Position numbers and translations under genes: made by a program | Origin: Balneolaceae bacterium | GTDB lineage: Bacteria; Bacteroidota; Rhodothermia; Balneolales; Balneolaceae | Direction of reading: 5' to 3' | DNA length: 42,497 nt | Assembly (NCBI GenBank): GCA_016937115.1 | Contig: JAFGWN010000048.1 | Location: 1-42,497 of the forward strand | Notes under the pieces: model-generated | The model's input: only the letters and a program-made list of their open reading frames with translations | Told to the model about the DNA's origin: nothing | Databases searched by the model: none | In this document: positions 7,601-16,051 of the stretch, piece by piece | How the letters are laid out: each line of letters begins with the position of its first letter | Numbering within the stretch: position 1 is the stretch's first letter

Positions 7601-8794
7601 TTAGGTTTTACTTCCTTTCAATCCTTTAATCCCGCGCACGGCTTTTTCGCTTAGTAAGTTGGTGTCATAGCTGCGAATCCGGCCGGTCTTTTTCTGGTGT
7701 TTTCTGATAGCAATATCAACCAATTGAAGCATTAATTCCTTCATATTCATGCCTTCTTCTTCCCACAAGTAGAAAGAGAAGGAGCCGGGAATCGTATTGA
7801 TTTCGTTGAAGTAGATATCGCCGGTATTTTTCTGAATGAGGAAGTCGAGCCGGGCAACTCCCGAGGCCTGAAACACCGAAAATATCCGAAGCGAGAGTTC
7901 TTTGATTTTTTTGCTCTGTTCGTCGGGGATGTCAGCCGGAATCACGCGGTCGGCCGAAGCCATGCCTTTGCTGCTGCCTTTCTCATTTTGGTATTTGTCT
8001 TCAAAGGAAAGTGTTTCTTCACTGCCTACCGGCCGTTCGCAAACGCTGGCCCGGGCATCGCCGGGCAGCCCAAGTACCGAGCAGTTTATTTCAACTAAAG
8101 GTTGAATTGCTTGTTCAGCCAGCAAACGTTCATCATAGCGGAAAGCGGTTTCAATCACATCGATAAGTGCGTCTTTGTTCTCCGCTTTTTTCACACCGAT
8201 ACTGCTGCCGAGCGTTGCCGGTTTTATAATAACCGGATAGCCAAGAGCTTCAATATTGCTCAGAATGGTTTCTTGGTTCTCCTGCCATTCATTTTCGATA
8301 AAGGTTACATCATTGACGACCGCAATATCATGCGCCCGGCATAACTCTTTTGCCTTAATTTTATCCATGCCCAGGCTGGAAGCAAAAACCCCGCTGCCGC
8401 CGAATGGGATGTGGAATATTTCGCAGGCGCCCTGAAAAGCGCCGTTTTCACCTTCTGAACCGTGAAAAGCGGGAATAAGCGCATAGATAGAATATGAGCG
8501 TGCCGACGAGAAAAATCCTTTTTTTTCTGTTTCAAGCAGTACCGGTTTTCCCAGGTCATCAAAGCTGAACGTACAGGCAACAGCTTGTTCTTGAAGCGTA
8601 TCCAAATCCTGGTAGTGTTCCAGTTCCAGCAGATAATCACCAGTGAACCATCGCCCCGATTTGCTTATATACAAAGGCACAATGTTATAGTTCGTTTTTT
8701 CCAGCGCAGCAATGGCCTGCATGGCACTCAATACTGATACTTCATGCTCGGGCGACCGACCGCCAAAGGCTATGACAATGTTTTTTTCACTCAT
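7601..8794 (-). CDS. ddl: D-alanine--D-alanine ligase family protein
   Basis: The 397-residue ATP-grasp enzyme fits ligases that join two D-alanines for peptidoglycan precursors. It has FGGRSPEHEVSV at the N-terminus (the acidic residue there positions the first D-Ala), VIIKPATLGSSIGV (the ATP-grasp lysine and serine loop), VEINCSVLG, an omega-loop segment FEDKYQNEKGSS that keeps the KY pair, and ARLDFLI followed by NEINTIPGSF. The KY pair argues for D-Ala rather than D-lactate as second substrate (inference). The motif after NTIPG is SFSFYLWEEEG rather than the usual FT-x-x-S-x-x-P, a minority variant. It is somewhat longer than E. coli DdlB (306 residues) because of insertions and a basic C-terminal tail. 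It heads a probable operon with the solute-binding lipoprotein and nadK. Confidence 0.92.
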   Translation of the reverse strand: MSEKNIVIAFGGRSPEHEVSVLSAMQAIAALEKTNYNIVPLYISKSGRWFTGDYLLELEHYQDLDTLQEQAVACTFSFDDLGKPVLLETEKKGFFSSARSYSIYALIPAFHGSEGENGAFQGACEIFHIPFGGSGVFASSLGMDKIKAKELCRAHDIAVVNDVTFIENEWQENQETILSNIEALGYPVIIKPATLGSSIGVKKAENKDALIDVIETAFRYDERLLAEQAIQPLVEINCSVLGLPGDARASVCERPVGSEETLSFEDKYQNEKGSSKGMASADRVIPADIPDEQSKKIKELSLRIFSVFQASGVARLDFLIQKNTGDIYFNEINTIPGSFSFYLWEEEGMNMKELMLQLVDIAIRKHQKKTGRIRSYDTNLLSEKAVRGIKGLKGSKT

Positions 8795-8955
8795 CCGCGA
8801 CCAAGATTTAATAAAATTTCAATGACTGTAAATGATAAGAAAAGATCATTTGAGATGTAATAGAGATTCCCCGGAATGCACATATACTGCAAGGGTTGAT
8901 TCACATTTAGTTGGTTAATCGACTTGGCTTAATCAGCCGGTGTTGAAGATGTTCT

Positions 8956-8983
8956 AAATGGCATTTTCCTAATGTTGCCATTT
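8956..8983. repeat. Inverted repeat upstream of ddl
   Basis: AAATGGCA and TGCCATTT form 8-base perfect arms around a 12-base spacer, in the 259-base interval between recQ and ddl. A second small hairpin, TTGGTT-TTT-AACCAA, lies at 9024-9038 just after the recQ stop. Neither has a T-tract. They could be transcript-end structures or protein-binding sites. Nothing else is recognisable in this interval, which must hold the ddl promoter if ddl is not read through from recQ. Confidence 0.35.
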
Positions 8984-9053
8984 CCTGGCGTGATAACATC
9001 AGTTGCCCAAGAAAACGTAGCTATTGGTTTTTAACCAAGATCAATATCTTCAA

Positions 9054-11231
9054 CTATTTTTCTGTATTCTTTGCCTGGTAATACAGTTGCATTACGCGGA
9101 GCTCGTTATATCCCACCGACTTGTCCATGGCATCGTACACGGCCCGCAGCATGCGCGTACCTTTTTGGTCGAAAGCTTTCATCACCTGATCCTGCTTGCG
9201 GCGGGAGAGATCGGCCGCTTCTGCGATGCCCTCGGCCCGTAAATCGTTACCTTCGTCAAAATATTTCTTCAGATACTTCAGGATAGTGACGGGCTTTACA
9301 CCTTTCTGTTCAGCCAGGTGTTCAATGGATTGGCCGTCATTAAAGGCTTTGGCGATTTGTTCGTGCAGCTCGCCGCTGTATTTGGGTTCGCCTTTTTTTT
9401 GCAGTGATTTCTGCTTTTCCTCTATGTTGTGCTCATCACAATACTCCGTAATTACTTTAAGAAAAGCTTTCCCGAAATGTTTAAGCTTGGCGGAACCGAC
9501 GCCGTAAATCTTCATTAATGATTCGTTGCTTTTCGGAAAGTAGTAAGCCATCTCCATCAGCGTGGTATCGGGGAAGATGGCATAGGGCGCCACGGCATTT
9601 TTGTCGGCGATGGTTTTACGCTTATCACGCAGCAGATTAAAGAGTTCTTCATCATGCTTTTCTTCCACCTCGGTTGTGGTTCGCGCGGCAGCTTCGCGAT
9701 CGACGACAGCCGATGACCGGTCGAGCAGCCCGTACACTTTTTCCTTACTGTTAAGGACAAGCTGGGCTTCATCTGTAAGGATTAGTTGACCACTCTCATG
9801 CTTTTCCAGGTAGTTTTGGTTTACCAAAAGACGAGAAAGCAGGATCCACTGCTCACGGTTCCAGTCTTCGCCAATGCCGAAAGTTGAAAGATTCTGATGC
9901 CCGTTTTCAATAATCTCATCTGTGTCGGAACCCTGAAGCACGTCCGTCACATAATATTCGCTGTGCTGCTGGTCTGTGCGTGCTACGCAAGACAAGAACT
10001 TTTGAGCTTCTTCCGTCAGGTCTTCTACTTCGGCGTCTACTGTCAGGCAGTTATCGCACATGCCGCATTCATCGTTTTGATACTCCTCGCCGAAATAGGC
10101 CATCAGCGGGATACGTCGGCATTCATCTGTTTCGAGAAAACCGAGTAGCGATTTAAGATGCTGTTCGGCCACCTCTTTTTCACGCCCTTCTTTTTTATTG
10201 ATGAAGTAGCGGATTTTTTGGGTGTCCGACGGGCTGAAGAGTACCAGGCAGTCGGCACGGATGCCGTCGCGTCCGGCCCGGCCAATTTGTTGATAATACG
10301 ATTCTATATTCTTGGGCATATCGTAATGCACCACATAGCGCACGTCAGGTTTGTTGATACCCATACCAAAAGCGATAGTCGCTACAATAATGTTGATATC
10401 ATCCCGGATAAAGAGCTCCTGGTTTCGATTTCGCACGCCTTCCGAAAGGCCGGCATGATACGGCTTGGCAGCGTATCCCTCTTTTTTCAGTTCAACATAT
10501 AGCTCATCAACCTGTTTGCGCGAAAAACAGTAAATGATGCCCGACTGTTTTTTTCGCGTATACAGAAAATCGAGCACCTGTTCCAGCGGGTCATCCTTGT
10601 CAGCCACTTTCAGCAGGAGATTCTTGCGATCAAAACTGGCCAGATAGGTCTGGGAATCGTCAAAATCGAGCACTTTCTTAATGTCTTCGCGAACACGCGG
10701 CGTGGCAGTGGCTGTCAGCGCCAGGCAGGCCGCTTCGGGAAAGTCTTTGCGTACTTCGGTTAACTGGCGGTATTCGGGGCGAAAATCGTGTCCCCATTCC
10801 GAAATACAGTGCGCTTCGTCAATAGTGAAGCAATCGACCTTCATGCCGTCCAGTAGCTTGCGTGTTTTGGGCATTAGCAGCGTTTCGGGCGCAACGTAGA
10901 GCATTTTAACTTCCCCATTCCGGAGACGTTTAACATTATACCGGTATTCGTCTTCAGATAGTGAACTGTTCAGGTAAAGCGCCGGAATATCAAACTGGCG
11001 AAGCTGTTCTACCTGGTCTTTCATCAAAGAAATAAGGGGAGAAACGACGATCGTCAATCCGTCAAAAACAAGGGCGGGAATCTGATAAATGAGAGATTTG
11101 CCGCCGCCCGTAGGCATAATGACGAGCGCGTCTTTTTTGTCAAGCACCTGGCTGATGGCTTCTTCCTGCAAAGGCCGGAATGAATCATAGCCGAACACAT
11201 TATGGAGCTTGTCTTTTGCTTGTTGAATCAT
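9054..11231 (-). CDS. recQ: ATP-dependent DNA helicase RecQ
   Basis: The 725-residue protein is a full RecQ. It has the Q-motif region FGYDSFRPLQ, Walker A in MPTGGGKSLIYQ with K45, DEAH at 138-141 followed by CISEWGHDFRPEY, motif VI QIGRAGRDG (315-323), the zinc site with C371, C389, C392 and C395, a winged-helix region, and an HRDC-like domain at roughly 515-600 (LFNLLRDKRKTIADK...PYAIFPDTTLMEMA). Beyond it, residues about 610-725 hold an extra helix-turn-helix region (IEHLAEQKGVKPVTILKYLKKYF) like that of many Bacteroidota RecQ proteins. It unwinds DNA 3' to 5' in recombinational repair. The start ATG lacks a clear ribosome binding site. It is probably a single-gene unit. Confidence 0.96.
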   Translation of the reverse strand: MIQQAKDKLHNVFGYDSFRPLQEEAISQVLDKKDALVIMPTGGGKSLIYQIPALVFDGLTIVVSPLISLMKDQVEQLRQFDIPALYLNSSLSEDEYRYNVKRLRNGEVKMLYVAPETLLMPKTRKLLDGMKVDCFTIDEAHCISEWGHDFRPEYRQLTEVRKDFPEAACLALTATATPRVREDIKKVLDFDDSQTYLASFDRKNLLLKVADKDDPLEQVLDFLYTRKKQSGIIYCFSRKQVDELYVELKKEGYAAKPYHAGLSEGVRNRNQELFIRDDINIIVATIAFGMGINKPDVRYVVHYDMPKNIESYYQQIGRAGRDGIRADCLVLFSPSDTQKIRYFINKKEGREKEVAEQHLKSLLGFLETDECRRIPLMAYFGEEYQNDECGMCDNCLTVDAEVEDLTEEAQKFLSCVARTDQQHSEYYVTDVLQGSDTDEIIENGHQNLSTFGIGEDWNREQWILLSRLLVNQNYLEKHESGQLILTDEAQLVLNSKEKVYGLLDRSSAVVDREAAARTTTEVEEKHDEELFNLLRDKRKTIADKNAVAPYAIFPDTTLMEMAYYFPKSNESLMKIYGVGSAKLKHFGKAFLKVITEYCDEHNIEEKQKSLQKKGEPKYSGELHEQIAKAFNDGQSIEHLAEQKGVKPVTILKYLKKYFDEGNDLRAEGIAEAADLSRRKQDQVMKAFDQKGTRMLRAVYDAMDKSVGYNELRVMQLYYQAKNTEK

Positions 11232-11316
11232 AAAAAATCTTAAATTAAGCTGAGTTTAAAGCAGGTGTTGTCGTAAGTAGCTACTTTTTTAAATCGCAAT
11301 TAACTTGGTTTGGAAC

Positions 11317-11376
11317 AACCCACTCTGCACCTCTCCCGGGAGGGGAAAGATAAATCCCCTCTTGAGAGGGGATTAG
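11317..11376. repeat. CCCGGG-cored palindromic intergenic element (copy 1)
   Basis: Two palindromes lie in tandem. CTCTCCCGGGAGGGG is followed after about ten bases by AATCCCCTCT-TG-AGAGGGGATT with 10-base arms. The left part begins with ACCCACTCTGCACC, close to ACCCACCCCTGCATCC in the copy at 14317-14374. It occupies the spacer between carB and recQ. The shared layout marks a dispersed repeat family rather than a gene-specific terminator. Confidence 0.75.
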
Positions 11377-11429
11377 GAATGTGTAAATTATACTTTTTAT
11401 TTTAATATAAAAGAGATCTTCTTTTCTAA

Positions 11430-14267
11430 TTACTTAGATAAATATAGGTTTTTGAACTCAAACGGCTTTTTGAAATGCTCGTCGTTAAAGTCGTCCATGA
11501 AATAGATGGTTTCGCCGGTTGATTTCATTTCCGGGCCGAGCTCTTTCTTTACTTCAGGGAATTTATCAAAGGGGAAGACCGGTTCTTTAATTGCCCACTT
11601 GTCAAGCGTAGAGGTGAGTTCTTTTTCAGAAAAATCACTCAGCTTGGCGCCCAGCATCACTTTTACAGCAATGCGTGCTTCGGGGCGACCGGTAGCCTTG
11701 GCCAGGAATGGTATGGTACGTGTTGATCGGGGGTTGGCTTCCAGTACATATACCTTGTTGTCCTTCACGGCGTACTGCACATTCAGAAAACCGACGATCC
11801 CCATCGCGTCGGCAATTTTTTCCTGGTATTCTTTAATTTTTTGAATGGCTTCATCGCTCACCGAGTAGGTAGGGATGACGGCGGTGGAGTCGCCCGAGTG
11901 CACCCCGGCCGGTTCAATATGCTGCATGATGCCGGCGATATGAAGCTGATCGCCATCGTATACCGCGTCTACATCCAGTTCTGTGGCATTTTCCAGAAAT
12001 TTGTCGATCAAAAATGCATTCTCAGGATGGGTTTTCAATACATTTTCGGTGTAATATTCGAGTTCGTCCTGCTTTACGGCAATGCGCATACCCTGTCCGC
12101 CCAGCACGTAACTGGGCCGTATGAGCACCGGGTATCCAATGCGGTCGGCAATTTCCACGGCGCCCTCAACATCGCGGGCCGTGCCATAGGAAGGGAAGGG
12201 GATGTCCAGTTCTTTCAGGAATTCGGAGAACGACCCACGGTCTTCGGCAAAGTTGATCATCTCAAACGGTGTGCCGAAAATATTGATTCCTGCTTCTACA
12301 AATTTTTTGCCGAGTTTCAGTGCAGTCTGCCCGCCCACTTGCAGGATCACACCCTCGGGCTGTTCGTGCTCATAAATATCGAGCACGCGCTCCCAGAACA
12401 CCGGCTCAAAGTAGAGTTTGTCGGCAATATCGAAATCAGTTGAAACCGTTTCGGGATTGCAGTTCACCATAATGGCTTCATAGCCCATTTCCTGGGCAGC
12501 TTTCACGGCGTGCGTGCAGGAGTAGTCGAACTCAATGCCCTGCCCGATGCGATTTGGCCCGCTGCCGAGAATCATCACTTTTTTCTTGTCGGTGACTTCG
12601 CTTTCGTTTTCGCCTTCGTAGGCCGAGTAGTAGTAGGGGGTTTGGGCAGGGAATTCCGCGGCGCAGGTGTCAACCACCTTAAATGAAGGTTTGAGCCCAA
12701 GTTCCTTTCGCTTTTGGCGCACTTCATTTTCGGTGACTTCACCATTGCTTTGGCTGAGCATCCAGGCAATTTGCGGATCGGAAAAGCCGGCTTGTTTCAG
12801 TTCATAAAAATCATCTTTGCCAATATTATCGAGAGTCTGTCCTTCGGTGCGATTTTCGAGCGAAACCATATAGCGGATCTGCTGTAAAAACCAGGGGTCT
12901 ACCGAGGTGATATCAGCAATTTCTTCGACGGATGCTCCCAGTTTGAATGCATGACGAATGTTGATCATGCGATCCCAGTATGGTTTCATCAGACGTTCGC
13001 GCACTTGGTTGCGGTCAGGCTCATCGTAGCCGTCGGCGCCGAGACCCTGGCGACCGATTTCCAGCGATTGCCACGCTTTGTTCAGCGCTTCGGGAAAGTT
13101 TCGCCCGATCGACATCACTTCGCCTACGGCCTTCATCTGCGTGGTAAGCTCTTCGTCTACATTTGGAAATTTCTCAAAATTGAACCGCGGTGCTTTTACA
13201 ATCACGTAATCAATCGACGGTTCAAAACAGGCCGAGGTGTTTCCGGTAATGGGGTTTGGCAGTTCATCAAGCGTGTAGCCGACGGCCAATTTCGTCGCGA
13301 TTTTGGCGATGGGGTAGCCTGTGGCCTTGGATGCCAGCGCTGATGATCGGCTTACCCGCGGGTTAATTTCAATGGCAACGAATCGATCGCTGCCCGGCTC
13401 AACAGCAAACTGCACGTTACAGCCTCCGGCAAATGTGCCGATGGAGTTCATCATCTTGATGGCTGCATCGCGCAGCATCTGGAATTGCTTGTCGGTGAGC
13501 GTTTGCGAGGGCGCTACGGTCACGGAATCACCGGTGTGCACGCCCATCGGGTCGATGTTTTCAACCGTACAGATAATGACCACATTATCATTATCATCGC
13601 GCAGCAGTTCCAGTTCATACTCTTTCCAGCCGAAGATCGATTCTTCAATAAGCACGCGGTGTACTGGACTCATCTCCAGGCCGCGCAGTACTTTGCGCTC
13701 AAATTCGTCTTCGCTCCACACGATACCGCCGCCGGCTCCTCCCATTGTAAAGGAGGGACGAATTACAATGGGCAGGCCGCCCAGCTCTTCGGTAATTTCT
13801 TTGGCTTCCAGCATCGATTCGGCCGCGCGGCTCCGGCACTGTGGTATGTCAATTTCTTCCATCAGGTCCCGGAATTGCTGGCGGTCTTCGGTAATATCTA
13901 CGGCCGCAATATCAACTCCGATAATTTTTATGCCGTGTTCGCTCCAGTAGTTTTCCTGCTGCAGGTCGCGCGTGAGGTTCAACCCGGTTTGTCCGCCCAT
14001 TGTTGGCAGTACAGCATCGGGTTGTTCTTCCTCAACAATTTCTTTGATGGACTCAATAGTCAGCGGTTTTAAGTAGATTTTATCAGCCATCATGGGGTCG
14101 GTCATGATGGTAGCCGGATTTGAGTTGATCAGTACTGTTTCGTAGCCGTCGTCATTCAATGAACGGCACGCCTGTGAACCAGAGTAGTCAAATTCGCAGG
14201 CCTGACCAATGACAATGGGTCCGGAGCCAATGATAAGTATTTTATGGATGTCGTCGCGTCGTGGCAT
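11430..14267 (-). CDS. carB: Carbamoyl-phosphate synthase large subunit, lacking the C-terminal allosteric domain
   Basis: This 945-residue subunit makes carbamoyl phosphate from bicarbonate, ammonia and two ATP, for pyrimidines and arginine. Both ATP-grasp halves are present. The first has ILIIGSGPIVIGQACEFDYSG and RPSFTMGGAGGG, the second MILGSGPNRIGQGIEFDYS and RPSYVLGGQGM. The ATG at 14267 (MPRRDDIHK) is chosen because the 21 in-frame codons before it run through a palindromic repeat and match nothing in the family. The protein ends shortly after KKELGPEMKSTGE, where E. coli CarB continues for some 130 residues into the MGS-like domain that binds UMP and ornithine. That allosteric domain is absent. 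It follows carA after 126 bases. Confidence 0.96.
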   Translation of the reverse strand: MPRRDDIHKILIIGSGPIVIGQACEFDYSGSQACRSLNDDGYETVLINSNPATIMTDPMMADKIYLKPLTIESIKEIVEEEQPDAVLPTMGGQTGLNLTRDLQQENYWSEHGIKIIGVDIAAVDITEDRQQFRDLMEEIDIPQCRSRAAESMLEAKEITEELGGLPIVIRPSFTMGGAGGGIVWSEDEFERKVLRGLEMSPVHRVLIEESIFGWKEYELELLRDDNDNVVIICTVENIDPMGVHTGDSVTVAPSQTLTDKQFQMLRDAAIKMMNSIGTFAGGCNVQFAVEPGSDRFVAIEINPRVSRSSALASKATGYPIAKIATKLAVGYTLDELPNPITGNTSACFEPSIDYVIVKAPRFNFEKFPNVDEELTTQMKAVGEVMSIGRNFPEALNKAWQSLEIGRQGLGADGYDEPDRNQVRERLMKPYWDRMINIRHAFKLGASVEEIADITSVDPWFLQQIRYMVSLENRTEGQTLDNIGKDDFYELKQAGFSDPQIAWMLSQSNGEVTENEVRQKRKELGLKPSFKVVDTCAAEFPAQTPYYYSAYEGENESEVTDKKKVMILGSGPNRIGQGIEFDYSCTHAVKAAQEMGYEAIMVNCNPETVSTDFDIADKLYFEPVFWERVLDIYEHEQPEGVILQVGGQTALKLGKKFVEAGINIFGTPFEMINFAEDRGSFSEFLKELDIPFPSYGTARDVEGAVEIADRIGYPVLIRPSYVLGGQGMRIAVKQDELEYYTENVLKTHPENAFLIDKFLENATELDVDAVYDGDQLHIAGIMQHIEPAGVHSGDSTAVIPTYSVSDEAIQKIKEYQEKIADAMGIVGFLNVQYAVKDNKVYVLEANPRSTRTIPFLAKATGRPEARIAVKVMLGAKLSDFSEKELTSTLDKWAIKEPVFPFDKFPEVKKELGPEMKSTGETIYFMDDFNDEHFKKPFEFKNLYLSK

Positions 14268-14316
14268 TTTATTTGTTTTCTGTTCAGAAAGATTAAAATT
14301 TATTGTTGAGTTTCTG

Positions 14317-14374
14317 ACCCACCCCTGCATCCCTCCCGGGAGGGGATACTACTGTTTCTGTAAGGGGATTAAAG
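14317..14374. repeat. CCCGGG-cored palindromic intergenic element (copy 2)
   Basis: ACCCACCCCTGCATCCCTCC leads into the perfect 14-base palindrome CCCTCCCGGGAGGG and then a GGGGATTA end. It corresponds to the element at 11317-11376, with a damaged right palindrome. It lies between carA and carB inside their presumed transcript. Read leftward it supplies an in-frame ATG (ATGCAGGGGTGG) that falsely extends carB. Confidence 0.75.
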
Positions 14375-14393
14375 GTAGATGGCTTAAATCAAA

Positions 14394-15512
14394 TCAAGCT
14401 AATTCCTTTTTTACTTCTTTGATCATATCGAGAAACTGATCGAACAGGTACGATGAATCGTGCGGTCCGGGCGATGCCTCGGGATGATACTGTATCGAAA
14501 ATCCCGGGAAGTTTTTAAATCGCAGGCCCTCGATGGTATCATCATTTAAATTCAAGTGTGTCACTTCTACCTTTGATTCGTCGAGCGTGTCTTCATCGAC
14601 GGCAAAGCCGTGATTTTGCGTGGTGATTTCTACTTTACCGGTGCTTAAATTCTTAACCGGCTGGTTGGCGCCACGGTGGCCCACAAACATTTTTTTGGTA
14701 GAAATGCCTTCGGAGAGTGCCATAAGCTGGTGGCCGAGGCAGATGCCAAAAATAGGCTTCCCCGTTTCTTTGGCATAATTCACGGCCTCCAATGCATATT
14801 TGGCGGTGGCATCGGGATCACCCGGTCCATTGCTAAAGAAAAATCCGTCGGGTTTCCAGTTGTCAAGTTCTTCTTTGAAGTTGCCCCGAGCCGGGAAAAT
14901 ACGCAGCGTGCAACCTCGTTCATTCAAATTATTGATGATATTCTGTTTAATACCATAGTCGAAGGCAGCCACCTTAAAGGGGCCGTCGCTGTGGGCCGTT
15001 TGGGGTTCATCCCGCGTAACCTTGGTGGCCAGTTCCAGGCCCTTCATGTTGTCCCACTCCTTGGCCATTTGCACCAACTTGTCTTCATCCAGTTCTTCAG
15101 ACGATATTACGGCATTCATCACACCTTTTTCGCGGATGTGACGCACCAGCTTGCGCGTATCCACGCCGGATATGCCAATTACTTCGTTGCGTTCAAGATA
15201 TTCCTGCAGACTGCCGTCGGCCTGGGGATTACTGTATTCCCAGGAGAACGAGCGGGTGATGAGCCCGGCGATCATGACCTTGCGGGCTTCATTGTCGCGG
15301 CTCATGGTGCCGTAGTTACCGATGTGCGGGTAGGTCATCATCATAAGTTGACCGTAGTAGCTGGGATCGGTAAAAATTTCCTGGTAGCCGGTCATGCTGG
15401 TGTTAAAGCAGAGCTCGCCGCCGGTGGTTCCTTTTTTGCCGATGGCAACGCCGTGCGCAACGGTGCCGTCGGCCAGTGCTATAATAGCTTTATCTTTGGG
15501 ATAAAGAGACAT
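14394..15512 (-). CDS. carA: Carbamoyl-phosphate synthase small (glutaminase) subunit
   Basis: The 372-residue subunit hydrolyses glutamine and feeds ammonia to CarB. The N-terminal CPSase domain has FNTSMTGYQEIFTDPSYYGQ, TYPHIGNYG and ISGVDTRKLVRHIR. The class I amidotransferase domain starts near residue 178 (FKVAAFDYGIKQNI) and has FFFSNGPGDP, the nucleophile elbow GICLGHQ with C258, and YHPEASPGPHDS with H343 and E345, completing the catalytic triad. It is full length. It is transcribed leftward into carB. Its leader holds a strong terminator hairpin 41 bases before the ATG, which suggests attenuation or a very short spacing to an upstream transcript end. Confidence 0.97.
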   Translation of the reverse strand: MSLYPKDKAIIALADGTVAHGVAIGKKGTTGGELCFNTSMTGYQEIFTDPSYYGQLMMMTYPHIGNYGTMSRDNEARKVMIAGLITRSFSWEYSNPQADGSLQEYLERNEVIGISGVDTRKLVRHIREKGVMNAVISSEELDEDKLVQMAKEWDNMKGLELATKVTRDEPQTAHSDGPFKVAAFDYGIKQNIINNLNERGCTLRIFPARGNFKEELDNWKPDGFFFSNGPGDPDATAKYALEAVNYAKETGKPIFGICLGHQLMALSEGISTKKMFVGHRGANQPVKNLSTGKVEITTQNHGFAVDEDTLDESKVEVTHLNLNDDTIEGLRFKNFPGFSIQYHPEASPGPHDSSYLFDQFLDMIKEVKKELA

Positions 15513-15553
15513 GATCAGATGATAATATGGGTGAAAGAGATTGGTGAATGGTC

Positions 15554-15585
15554 AAAAAAAATCCGACAACGGAAACCGCGTCGGA
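15554..15585 (-). terminator. Intrinsic terminator in the carA leader (possible attenuator)
   Basis: Read leftward, TCCGAC-G-CGG-TTT-CCG-TT-GTCGGA forms a stem with a small internal bulge, followed directly by eight T residues. The T-tract ends 41 bases before the carA ATG. It may close the transcript of the CPXCG gene 225 bases upstream. Equally, because it lies so near carA and other hairpins precede it, it may be an attenuator in a long carAB leader. No leader peptide or known pyrimidine-responsive motif was recognised. Confidence 0.8.
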
Positions 15586-15637
15586 TGAAAATGCCTGGAA
15601 AAGAGGCAATGCCGGATCGCCAAAAATGGAAGTCTTG

Positions 15638-15752
15638 TGCCAATAGATTTGGCAGCTTTTTTTTATGAATCTGTTTTCGGGGCTTCCTGTGGTGATCAAC
15701 GGACTAAAGTTTCAGTGTGTTTATTTGTGCGCCATTTTTTGGTTCTGGCGCA
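15638..15752. promoter_or_regulatory. Hairpin-rich carA leader segment
   Basis: Two further perfect hairpins lie upstream of the carA terminator. TGCCAA-TAGAT-TTGGCA (15638-15654) is followed on the plus strand by GC and eight T residues, so it also looks like a rightward terminator although no rightward gene precedes it. TGCGCCA and TGGCGCA (15728-15752) are separated by 11 bases. The whole 15513-15809 interval has no convincing gene; a 69-codon TTG-started frame crossing the terminator was rejected. No promoter was assigned with confidence. Confidence 0.5.
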
Positions 15753-15809
15753 AAACTGTATAAAGATACAAATCCAATACTCGAAGTTCAACAGAATTTA
15801 CCGGAGAAA

Positions 15810-16019
15810 TTACTGCGATTGACTTGCGCGAATTGCATACTGTTCATTCCACTCATCATAACTGACGCGCAGTTCGTTGGGTCGGCAGCAAATCTGGCAG
15901 TCTTCAATATATTTTTGCTGTTTGCCCTGGCTGGGATCCACAAAGGTGTGATTGGTTTCGCCGCAAAAGGCGCAACGATAAGATGTTGAAGAGACTTCAC
16001 CCTGGTTAATGGAATCCAT
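15810..16019 (-). CDS. CPXCG-motif cysteine-rich small protein
   Basis: This 69-residue protein has two cysteine pairs, C-x2-C at 16-19 (RCAFCGE) and C-x2-C at 41-44 followed by C45 (EDCQICCRP), separated by an acidic/polar stretch with FVDPSQGKQQKYIEDC. This is the pattern of the CPXCG family (often written as CPYCGE...VEDCQVCCRP), which is a probable zinc ribbon. The first pair reads CAFC rather than CPxC. The function of the family is unknown. It is preceded by a hairpin-rich spacer and followed by the carA leader. Confidence 0.88.
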   Translation of the reverse strand: MDSINQGEVSSTSYRCAFCGETNHTFVDPSQGKQQKYIEDCQICCRPNELRVSYDEWNEQYAIRASQSQ

Positions 16020-16051
16020 AGGTTAGGATAAATTATTAAAGCTAATATCTC

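Noticed and set aside
11841-12443. Open frame of 200 codons opposite carB, with others near 13321-14072
   Set aside because: Shadow frames of carB with no recognisable domain.
15638-15664. Rightward terminator for a plus-strand gene
   Set aside because: No rightward gene exists upstream of it; it is kept only as a structural element of the carA leader.
14676-15668. Long open frame (330 codons) on the plus strand opposite carA
   Set aside because: It is antisense to a certain gene, with low-complexity, unfamiliar sequence. It arises from the codon bias of carA.
15490-15699. 69-codon frame crossing the carA terminator as a leader peptide
   Set aside because: It begins with TTG without a ribosome binding site, overlaps carA out of frame, and shows no run of regulatory codons.
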